6,118 nucleotides of DNA from Planctomycetota bacterium (lineage in GTDB: Bacteria > Planctomycetota > UBA1135 > UBA2386): assembly GCA_947455805.1 (NCBI GenBank), contig CANGSN010000213.1, positions 1 to 6,118 of the forward strand, in the 5' to 3' direction. The translations under genes were made by a program, and so were the position numbers. Below the pieces are notes generated by a model that ran no database searches, was not told the DNA's origin, and saw only the letters and a program-made list of their open reading frames with translations. Shown here one piece after another: positions 1-5,551 of the stretch (its first letter is position 1; every line of letters starts with the position of its first letter).

Positions 1-1
1 C

Positions 2-394
2 CTGCCCCTGCTGCTCGGCCTGCTCGCCTGCCTCGGCAACGACCCCATCTCGGTCGGCTTCGGCAAGCTCGCGGGCTTCGACTACACCGAGGGCATGACG
101 CTGCCGACGGAGGTCAGCGACCTCCACGAGAAGGTCGTCACCGTGCGCGGCTTCATGCGCCGCGAGGTGCCCGGCAGCGGGCCGATGAACGCATTCATGC
201 TGGTCAACGACGCCTGCGGCTGCACCGGCACGCCGAAGATGAACGAGATCATCTTCTGCACGCTGCCGGACGGCGTCGCCACCGACGAGAAGACCGGTCT
301 GGTCACCGTGACCGGCAAGCTCTACGTCGGCGAGGAGAAGGAAGAAGGCGTCGTCGTGATGCTGTACCAGATGGACGCGGACACGGTGAACTGA
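2..394 (+). CDS. DUF3299-type exported protein, probable lipoprotein (5' end missing)
   Basis: The frame is open from the left edge to TGA at 392-394, giving 130 visible residues; the true start lies upstream. The visible N-terminus is hydrophobic and ends in LLAC (Cys codon at 29-31), which looks like a lipobox, so I infer an exported, lipid-anchored protein missing only a few residues. The rest resembles the DUF3299 family: an FDY segment, then VVTVRGFMRR, FMLVNDACGC, PKMNEIIFC, VTVTGKLYVGEE and a final VVMLYQMDA, matching the family's G-F-M, Cys-rich, P-x-M-N-E and V-G-E-E blocks. The paired cysteines of many relatives appear here as C-x-C (codons 215 and 221), with a third Cys at 257. The family's function is unknown to me beyond a periplasmic location. 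An internal ATG at 95 would cut off the signal sequence and is not the start. No terminator separates it from the next gene. Confidence 0.72.
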   Translation: MPLLLGLLACLGNDPISVGFGKLAGFDYTEGMTLPTEVSDLHEKVVTVRGFMRREVPGSGPMNAFMLVNDACGCTGTPKMNEIIFCTLPDGVATDEKTGLVTVTGKLYVGEEKEEGVVVMLYQMDADTVN

Positions 395-398
395 GAGC

Positions 399-1580
399 GT
401 GAAGGCCGTGCACATGCTGTTGTTCCTCGCGGTCGCCACGCCGCTGATCGCCTTCTGGCCCACCAGCCAGGATCCCGCCGCCACCGACTGGGCCAAGGAA
501 GTCGAACGCGCGTGCACGACGCCGCGCCTCGGCCTGCGCATCGCCGCGAGCCGCAAGGTCGCCGCCGCCGGCGACGCCGCCGTGCCGGCGATCCGCGCGT
601 TCGTGCAGCAGCGCGGCCAGGACCATCTGCCGGTGACGCTGGCGGAGGCGATGGCCGACGACCCGGCGAACGGGCCGCTGACGCTGCAGCTGTTGCGCGA
701 CTGGGCCAACGACCGCGCGTTCTACTGGCGGGCGTCGGCGATGCGCGGCCTGGCGCTGCGCGGCCCGAAGCTCGAGAAGCCGCAACAGGACGAACTGCGC
801 CCGCTGTTCGCGTCGTTCCACGACGACGCGGCGTGGCTGATGCGCGCGCACGCGCGGCTCGGCACGGTGCTGCTCGGCGACGCGGCGGCGTATGCGCTGC
901 CGGAGACCGATCCGCGGGCGCGCGCACGCTTGCACACGCAGGTGCTGCTGCGCGGCATCGTGCCGCCGCTGCAACCGATGCTCGACGCGCTCGCCGACCA
1001 GCGCAGCTGCCTCGGCATCCCGTGGGGCCAGAACACCGCCGCCGAGGTGCACAAGGCGCTGAAGAACTGGCTCGGCGAGGACCACCCGCTGGCCAAGGGT
1101 GGCGACGCGTTCCCCGACGTCGCCACCGGCCTCGCCGCGATGCGCGACGCGCTGGCGAAGAAGTCCGGGCAGGAGCTGGTGGTGCCGGCGGTGCGCACCG
1201 ACACGGTGACCGGCGTCGTCGGTGGCTTCGAGTTCCTGTCGTGCAAGCTCGGCGACCAGTTCGTGCAGTGGACCAACGACGGCGCGCTGTGGTTCGGCAT
1301 CGACGCCAACGCGCGCGTGCAGCTGCCGGCCCCGGTCTGGGACGCGCTGTCGAAGGAACGGTCAGCGCTGCCGCTGGCCGGCAACCTCGGTGTCGTGGTC
1401 TGCGACAGCATGCGCGCGAAGTGGCCCGAGCCCGCCGTCGACGTGCGCGTGGCGCCGGCGGCACTGCCCGTTCCGGCCGCCGACTGGCTCAAGCGGCTGG
1501 CGGCAGCGATCGAAGAAGCCGGAGAACCGCGCCTCGCCGCGCAACTGCGCACCGGCCTCGAGCAGTTCGCCGCGCGCTGA
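399..1580 (+). CDS. Exported HEAT-like protein of unknown function
   Basis: I do not recognise this 393-residue protein as a named family. Residues 1-23 look like a signal peptide: Lys2, then a hydrophobic run from Met6 to Phe19, then Pro/Ser/Gln. Residues about 40-160 are alpha-helical with a HEAT-like pattern (R-x-A-A-S-R-K-V-A-A-A-G-D-A-A-V-P-A-I), then helices around LRDWANDRAFYWRASAMRGLALRG and DDAAWLMRAHARLGTVLLGD. Residues about 255-330 look more beta-rich (GFEFLSCKLGDQFVQW, ALWFGIDANARVQL), and the last 50 residues are helical again. This suggests a scaffold or binding protein outside the cytoplasm. GTG at 399 lies four bases after the upstream stop, with GAGAG immediately in front, suggesting translational coupling. 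ATG at 414 has GAAGG eight bases upstream and is a real alternative, but starting there would lose the positive charge before the hydrophobic stretch. The gene ends 19 bases before the GlmS-like gene, so co-transcription is likely. Confidence 0.72.
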   Translation: MKAVHMLLFLAVATPLIAFWPTSQDPAATDWAKEVERACTTPRLGLRIAASRKVAAAGDAAVPAIRAFVQQRGQDHLPVTLAEAMADDPANGPLTLQLLRDWANDRAFYWRASAMRGLALRGPKLEKPQQDELRPLFASFHDDAAWLMRAHARLGTVLLGDAAAYALPETDPRARARLHTQVLLRGIVPPLQPMLDALADQRSCLGIPWGQNTAAEVHKALKNWLGEDHPLAKGGDAFPDVATGLAAMRDALAKKSGQELVVPAVRTDTVTGVVGGFEFLSCKLGDQFVQWTNDGALWFGIDANARVQLPAPVWDALSKERSALPLAGNLGVVVCDSMRAKWPEPAVDVRVAPAALPVPAADWLKRLAAAIEEAGEPRLAAQLRTGLEQFAAR

Positions 1581-1599
1581 CAAAAGAGACCCATTCCGA

Positions 1600-4500
1600 A
1601 TGTGTGGCATCATCGCCGTGTTGCGTCGCCCGAACCGACGCACTCCGCCGTCCGTCGAAGCCCTGCGCACGCTGCTCGCGGAGGCCGAGACCGCGCTGGC
1701 CGACGGCAAGGACCGTCAGCATCTCGCCGCCGCAGCGACGTCGCTGACGCTGCTCGATCGTGAACTCAAGGGGGTCGCCGGGCTGTGGGCGCTGCTGCAG
1801 GCGCCGGCCGTCGCAGCCGAGCTGGCGGCGCGCGCGCAGGCGCTGCAGAACACGGTGACCGCGTTCGAACGTTCGCTCGACGCCAATGCCGTCGGCGACG
1901 ACGCCGACCCGGCCCTCGAGCAGCGCAACCAGGCGCTGGTGCAGCTGAAGGACGCGCTGTGGGCGGTGCTGCGCGATCGCCTGCCGCACGCCGCGGCAGT
2001 GCGCGAACTCGCCAACGGCGACGTGCCGCACCAGGCCGCCGCCGCCGCGTTCGCCAGCCTGCAGACGGCGCTGTCGGCGCTCGATCGCCTCGAGGTGCGC
2101 GGCCGCGACTCGGCCGGCATCTCGCTGCTGGTGCACGGCGTCGACCCCGAGTCTCCGCAGCTGCGCGCGCTGCGCGCCGGCCGCGAAGGCGATCCGCTGT
2201 TCCAGGACGGCTCGGTGCGCATCGCCGATGGCTGCCTGAACTTCGTCTACAAGCACGCGGCCGAGATCGGCGAGCTCGGCGACAACGTCAAGGCGCTGCG
2301 TGCGGCGGCGCGGGCCGATCGCCTGCTGCAGGCCGCCCTGCGCGTGCCGACGGCGCAGGCACTGGTGCTCGGGCACACGCGCTGGGCCAGCGTCGGCATC
2401 ATCAGCGAGCCGAACGCGCACCCGCTGAACCACGAGGAGACGGGCGGCGAGACCGGTCCCTACGTGATCGGCGCGCTCAACGGCGACGTCGACAACCACC
2501 ACGAACTGATCCGCCGCCACGGCCTCGCCATCGCCGACCCGATCACCACCGACGCGAAGGTGATCCCGACGCTGGTGTCGCGCGAGCTGCGTTCGGGCCA
2601 GCCGCTGGCCGAAGCGTTCCGCCGCACGGTGGCGACGTTCGAAGGCTCGGTGGCGATCGCTGCCGCCAGCAGCCGCGAGCCAAAGCGCCTGCAGCTGGCC
2701 CTGCGCGGCTCCGGCCAGGCGCTCTACGTCGGCGTCGCCGAGGACACGTTCGTCGTCGCCAGCGAGCCGTACGGCGTCATCGAGGAGTGCGAGCGCTACC
2801 TGCGCATGGACGGCGAGACGCCGGGCAATCCGCAGAACGCCGCCGCGTCGCGCGGGCAGGTGATCGTGCTCGACGGCGCAGAGGCCGGCGAGCTCGCCGG
2901 CATCCGCCGCGCCGCCTACGACGGCACGCCGCTGCCGGTCGTCGACAAGAACCTCGCGCGCGCCGCGGTGACGACGCGCGACATCGACCGCGGCGAGTTC
3001 CGCCACTTCCTCGCCAAGGAGATCGGCGAGGCGCCGCTGTCGCTGCAGAAGACGCTGCGCGGCCGCATCGTCCGCCAGGACGGCAAGCTGCGCGTCGTGC
3101 TGCCGCACGCATCGCTGCCGCACGCGGTCGAGCAGGCGCTGGTGAAGGGCCAGATCGCGCGCATCCTGGTGATCGGCCAGGGCACCGCCGCGGTCGCCGG
3201 CCAGGCCGTCGCCGGTGCTTTCGCCGACGCGCTGTCGCGCACCCGGATCGCGGTCACGGCGATGCCGGCGACCGAGCTCAGCGGCTTCGCGATGCGCGAC
3301 GACATGCGCGACACGCTGATCGTCGCCATCTCGCAGTCGGGCACCACCACCGACACCAACCGCACGGTCGACCTGGTGCGCGGCCGCGGCGCGCCGGTGC
3401 TGGCGATCGTCAACCGCCGCGGCAGCGACCTGACCGACAAGGCCGACGGCGTGCTCTACACGAGCGACGGCCGCGACGTCGAGATGAGCGTCGCCAGCAC
3501 CAAGGCGTTCTACGCGCAGTGCGCCGCCGGCCAGCTGCTGGCGCTGGCGCTGGCGCGCGCCGCCGGCTCGTTCGACGCCCAGCAGGAACACGAACTGCTG
3601 CAGGCGCTGCTCGAGCTGCCGGCGGCGATGCGCCAGGTGCTGCAACAGGACGCGGCGATCGCCGCGATCGCGCGCGCGCTGGCGCCGCAGCGGCGCTACT
3701 GGGCGCTGGTCGGCAACGGCAAGAACCGCGTCGCCGCCGCCGAGGTCCGCATCAAGCTCAGCGAGCTCTGCTACAAGTCGATCGCCTGCGATGCGACCGA
3801 GGACAAGAAGCACATCGACCTGTCGTCGGAGCCGCTGATCCTGGTCTGCGCCGCCGGCCTCACCGGCTCGACCGCCGACGACGTCGCCAAGGAGGTCGCG
3901 ATCTACAAGGCGCACAAGGCCTGCCCGATCGTGATCGCCACCACCGGCGAAGCGCGCTTCGCCGCCGCCGCGGCGACGATCTTCGTGCCGCCGGTGCACC
4001 CGGCACTCGCCTACGTGCTGTCGACGATGGCCGGCCACCTGTTCGGCTACCGCACGGCGCTGGCGATCGACCAGCTGGCCCTGCCGCTGCGTCGCATGCG
4101 CGGCGCGATCGAAGAAGCGTTCGCCGAAGGCCGCCCGCAGCAGGACGTGTTCTCCGTGTTGCGCCCGCACCTGCTGCCGGCGTGGACCGAGTACAAGAAG
4201 GACCTGCTGCTCGGCCGCTACGACGGCACGCTGGAGGCGCGCACCGCGGCGCGGCTCGGTTCGCTGTGCAACTACGCGCTCGGCTTCGTGCCGCTCGACG
4301 TCTACGCGATCGAGTTCGGCGAACAGGGATCGCCCGGCGTCGTCGTCGACCGCCTGACCGAGGAACTGACCACCGCGATCGACCAGCTGACGCGTCCGGT
4401 CGACGCCATCAAGCACCAGGCGAAGACGGTCACCGTCGGCATCTCGCGCAGCGACGAGGCGATTCTGACCGTGCCGCTGGTGAAGGCGCTGTTCGCCGCC

Positions 4501-5040
4501 GGCGCCGTGCGCGACCACGTCGGCTACCGCGACCTGCGGGCGCTGGCCGGCCTCGACCCGGCGGTCGTCGAGGTGCTCGGCAGCACCCGCTACCGCATCG
4601 ACGGCGACTTCGAACATGGCCAGGCGCGCGTGCAGGTGGTCGACCAGCGCGGCATCGCGACGACGCTGCGTTCGCGCACGACCGGCAACCCGTCGTTGCG
4701 CGGCACCAAGCACCTGGTGGCGATGGAACGCCAGTGCCTCGTCACCAAGGGCCGCAGCGACGGCCGCACCGTGCTGCTGGTGCCCGAGGTCGACCAGAAC
4801 AAGCCGGTCGGCATCACGCTGCTGCACGTGCGCTTCCGCGACCAGCTCGACGCCGCCACGCTGCGCGGCGTGCTCGGCGGCTACCGCAACCGCTACGCGG
4901 CGCTGTCCGACGCGGTGACCGAGACCGAGCCTGTGTTCGACGAGGCGCTGCTGGCGCAGATGCCGGTCGTCGACCTGTTGTGCGAGCCGATCAACGCACT
5001 GGCGGATCGCTGGCGCCACGGCACGCTGCAGAAGCGCTGA
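1600..5040 (+). CDS. Enlarged GlmS-like glutamine amidotransferase with two SIS domains (1146 aa)
   Basis: This resembles glutamine:fructose-6-phosphate aminotransferase, which makes glucosamine-6-phosphate from fructose-6-phosphate and glutamine in the cytoplasm. The frame is open further upstream, but the start must be ATG at 1600 because it gives MCGI with the catalytic nucleophile Cys2. The glutaminase domain shows RGRDSAG (167-173), HTRWA (259-263), NAHP (272-275), oxyanion Asn294-Gly295 and Asp318. A KEIGE linker block follows at 473-477. SIS1 (about 515-650) has GTA (528-530), SQSGTTTDT (578-586) and VASTKAF (631-637). SIS2 (about 685-825) has Glu715, Lys719, Glu722 and His738, which match E. 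coli Glu481, Lys485, Glu488 and His504 with identical spacing. Odd features are a helical insertion at about 11-155, a longer segment between 174 and 258, no counterpart to the C-terminal Lys603, and an unrecognised extension at about 850-1146. It may be the organism's GlmS or a paralogue using another sugar phosphate. The ribosome binding site is weak (AAGAGA about 11 bases upstream). Confidence 0.88.
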   Translation: MCGIIAVLRRPNRRTPPSVEALRTLLAEAETALADGKDRQHLAAAATSLTLLDRELKGVAGLWALLQAPAVAAELAARAQALQNTVTAFERSLDANAVGDDADPALEQRNQALVQLKDALWAVLRDRLPHAAAVRELANGDVPHQAAAAAFASLQTALSALDRLEVRGRDSAGISLLVHGVDPESPQLRALRAGREGDPLFQDGSVRIADGCLNFVYKHAAEIGELGDNVKALRAAARADRLLQAALRVPTAQALVLGHTRWASVGIISEPNAHPLNHEETGGETGPYVIGALNGDVDNHHELIRRHGLAIADPITTDAKVIPTLVSRELRSGQPLAEAFRRTVATFEGSVAIAAASSREPKRLQLALRGSGQALYVGVAEDTFVVASEPYGVIEECERYLRMDGETPGNPQNAAASRGQVIVLDGAEAGELAGIRRAAYDGTPLPVVDKNLARAAVTTRDIDRGEFRHFLAKEIGEAPLSLQKTLRGRIVRQDGKLRVVLPHASLPHAVEQALVKGQIARILVIGQGTAAVAGQAVAGAFADALSRTRIAVTAMPATELSGFAMRDDMRDTLIVAISQSGTTTDTNRTVDLVRGRGAPVLAIVNRRGSDLTDKADGVLYTSDGRDVEMSVASTKAFYAQCAAGQLLALALARAAGSFDAQQEHELLQALLELPAAMRQVLQQDAAIAAIARALAPQRRYWALVGNGKNRVAAAEVRIKLSELCYKSIACDATEDKKHIDLSSEPLILVCAAGLTGSTADDVAKEVAIYKAHKACPIVIATTGEARFAAAAATIFVPPVHPALAYVLSTMAGHLFGYRTALAIDQLALPLRRMRGAIEEAFAEGRPQQDVFSVLRPHLLPAWTEYKKDLLLGRYDGTLEARTAARLGSLCNYALGFVPLDVYAIEFGEQGSPGVVVDRLTEELTTAIDQLTRPVDAIKHQAKTVTVGISRSDEAILTVPLVKALFAAGAVRDHVGYRDLRALAGLDPAVVEVLGSTRYRIDGDFEHGQARVQVVDQRGIATTLRSRTTGNPSLRGTKHLVAMERQCLVTKGRSDGRTVLLVPEVDQNKPVGITLLHVRFRDQLDAATLRGVLGGYRNRYAALSDAVTETEPVFDEALLAQMPVVDLLCEPINALADRWRHGTLQKR

Positions 5041-5073
5041 GAGGCCGAGAAGAAATCATGATACGGCCTCTCA
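5038..5073 (+). other. Hairpin spanning the stop codon of the GlmS-like gene
   Basis: TGAGAGGCCG (5038-5047) is exactly complementary to CGGCCTCTCA (5064-5073), a 10-bp stem with a 16-base loop. The left arm begins with the TGA stop codon. No T-run follows, only AAAGCTTGCTT, so it is not a classical terminator. It could protect the 3' end of the transcript or aid termination together with the next hairpins. Confidence 0.45.
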
Positions 5074-5085
5074 AAAGCTTGCTTG

Positions 5086-5105
5086 GCGGCTGCCTTCGCA
5101 GCCGC
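5086..5105 (+). terminator. Short GC-rich hairpin, candidate transcript-end structure
   Basis: GCGGCTGC (5086-5093) pairs perfectly with GCAGCCGC (5098-5105) across a CTTC loop, giving an 8-bp GC-rich stem. A stable short-loop stem just after a stop codon is typical of terminator stems, but there is no T-tract after it. Terminators without a T-tract are reported for high-GC bacteria, so the call is tentative. Confidence 0.38.
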
Positions 5106-5106
5106 G

Positions 5107-5140
5107 CAGAGGCTTCGAGAGGATTCTCTCTCAGCCTCTG
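5107..5140 (+). terminator. Long two-part hairpin, candidate terminator or 3' processing structure
   Basis: CAGAGGCT (5107-5114) pairs with AGCCTCTG (5133-5140). After a two-by-two internal loop, GAGAG (5117-5121) pairs with CTCTC (5126-5130) around a GATT tetraloop. That makes 13 base pairs in a 34-base element, the strongest fold in the intergenic region. It starts one base after the preceding hairpin. No T-run follows. It probably marks the end of the upstream operon and insulates the HipBA-type operon downstream. Confidence 0.42.
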
Positions 5141-5157
5141 AGGCCCGGAACGGCCTC
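5140..5157 (+). other. Fourth small hairpin with a GAGGCC/GGCCTC stem
   Basis: GAGGCC (5140-5145) and GGCCTC (5152-5157) form a 6-bp stem with a 6-base loop. The same GAGGCC/GGCCTC pair occurs in the hairpin at the stop codon (5041-5046 and 5065-5070), so the arms could pair in alternative ways. The stem alone is short and may be chance at this GC content. Confidence 0.3.
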
Positions 5158-5167
5158 CGGCGCGCCA

Positions 5168-5185
5168 CATGCACGATCGTGCATG
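5168..5185. promoter_or_regulatory. Operator O1, perfect 18-bp palindrome, candidate HipB site
   Basis: CATGCACGATCGTGCATG is fully self-complementary over 18 bases. It is the most symmetrical of three related sites in front of the HTH gene. Its ATGCACGATC core starts at 5169, 61 bases before the same core in the second site. Proteins of the HipB type bind as dimers to palindromes in their own promoter region, so this is the likely highest-affinity autoregulatory site. Binding itself is inferred. Confidence 0.68.
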
Positions 5186-5226
5186 CGGAAGTCGATCTCG
5201 GAGCTCCGGTCGGAGGCGGGGCCAAC

Positions 5227-5248
5227 TTCATGCACGATCCTGCATGAA
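5227..5248. promoter_or_regulatory. Operator O2, near-perfect 22-bp palindrome
   Basis: The outer arms TTCATGCA (5227-5234) and TGCATGAA (5241-5248) are exact inverted repeats around CGATCC, so 10 of 11 base pairs match and only 5235/5240 fails. The ATGCACGATC core begins at 5230, exactly 61 bases from the cores of the first and third sites. It sits at the spacing expected for a site next to or just upstream of a promoter serving the HTH gene. Confidence 0.65.
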
Positions 5249-5252
5249 ATGG

Positions 5253-5282
5253 CTGTCGGAGCCGGCCGTCCCGGTCGATGAT
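5253..5282 (+). promoter_or_regulatory. Weak candidate promoter between O2 and O3
   Basis: GATGAT at 5277-5282 matches four of six bases of a TATAAT box, and CTGTCG at 5253-5258 matches three of six of TTGACA at about 18 bases spacing. Transcription would start near 5289-5291, at or next to the ATG of the HTH gene, giving a leaderless message. This fits the absence of a ribosome binding site, but the match is poor and chance is quite possible. Confidence 0.22.
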
Positions 5283-5290
5283 CCGACCCT

Positions 5291-5306
5291 ATGCACGATC
5301 GATCAT
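5291..5306. promoter_or_regulatory. Operator O3, degenerate copy covering the HTH gene start codon
   Basis: ATGCACGATCGATCAT differs from the core of O1 at two positions and keeps six of eight palindromic pairs. Its first three bases are the ATG of the HTH gene. It starts exactly 61 bases after the O2 core. A protein bound here would cover the beginning of the gene and probably the transcription start, a direct way to shut off the operon. Its weaker symmetry, partly constrained by coding, suggests lower affinity. Confidence 0.55.
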
Positions 5307-5551
5307 CCGACGTGTTCGCCGAGGGCATCGGCCGGGCCATGCGCCGCCGCCGTGAGGCCATGGGACTCAACCAGGTGGACCTCGCCGAACTGGCCGGCTG
5401 CTCGACCCGCTTCGTGCACACGGTCGAGGCCGGCAAGGGCACTTTGCGCCTCGACAAGCTGTCGGCGGTGCTGCGCGTTCTCGGCCTCCGCTTCCGACTC
5501 GAACTCGGACGCGACCACGAGGTCGACCCACGACTGCAGGAGAAGCCGTGA
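5291..5551 (+). CDS. hipB: HipB-type XRE-family HTH regulator / antitoxin
   Basis: This 86-residue protein has one Cro/CI-type helix-turn-helix covering about residues 13-66. The scaffold helix is IGRAMRRRREAMGL, helix 2 is QVDLAELAG (28-36) and the recognition helix is STRFVHTVEAGK (38-49). RLDKLSAVLRVLGL (53-66) is the typical closing segment of the y4mF/HipB group. The short C-terminal tail ELGRDHEVDPRLQEKP may contact the partner protein. In this family the protein binds HipA, neutralises it and represses the shared operon as a dimer. The stop overlaps the next start by four bases (GTGA, 5548-5551), so the two are translationally coupled. The start at 5291 has no upstream ribosome binding site and lies inside an operator repeat. 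GTG at 5312 or ATG at 5339 are alternatives; the latter would cut into the first HTH helix. Confidence 0.85.
   Translation: MHDRSSDVFAEGIGRAMRRRREAMGLNQVDLAELAGCSTRFVHTVEAGKGTLRLDKLSAVLRVLGLRFRLELGRDHEVDPRLQEKP
5538..5545 (+). promoter_or_regulatory. Ribosome binding site of the HipA gene
   Basis: AGGAGAAG ends two bases before the GTG start at 5548, with the AGGAG core five bases away. It lies inside the last codons of the HTH gene. It is the clearest Shine-Dalgarno sequence among the gene starts here and supports GTG as the start, which matters because no ATG is nearby in that frame. Confidence 0.7.

Noticed and set aside
1222..1599. Upstream extension of the GlmS-like frame by 126 codons
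   Set aside because: It overlaps the HEAT-like gene in another frame, is Arg/Ser-rich, and would bury the catalytic Cys that must follow the initiator Met.
1581..1599. glmS ribozyme or riboswitch in front of the GlmS-like gene
   Set aside because: Only 19 bases separate the two genes, too few for the ribozyme, and nothing like it is seen inside the preceding coding sequence.
1489..5019. A 1176-codon open frame on the minus strand opposite the GlmS-like gene
   Set aside because: It is the mirror of a high-GC gene whose third codon positions are G or C, which removes stops in the antisense frame. Its translation is a low-complexity mix rich in Arg, Ala, Gln, Asp and His with no recognisable domain, while the plus strand encodes a clear enzyme.
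1785..5141. A 1118-codon plus-strand frame overlapping the GlmS-like gene
   Set aside because: The translation is almost wholly Arg, Ala, Gly and Pro, as expected from an out-of-frame reading of GC-rich codons. No domain or ribosome binding site was seen.
5058..5141. A 27-codon small ORF (starting MIRPLKSLLGG) with GAGAAG upstream
   Set aside because: It lies across the hairpin cluster, so its sequence is explained by stem-forming repeats, and its stop falls at the edge of a stem. It cannot be excluded without translation data.
5199..5208. Palindrome CGGAGCTCCG between the first two operators
   Set aside because: It is ten bases, GC-rich, unrelated to the operator core and not repeated at the 61-base interval, so it is probably chance.
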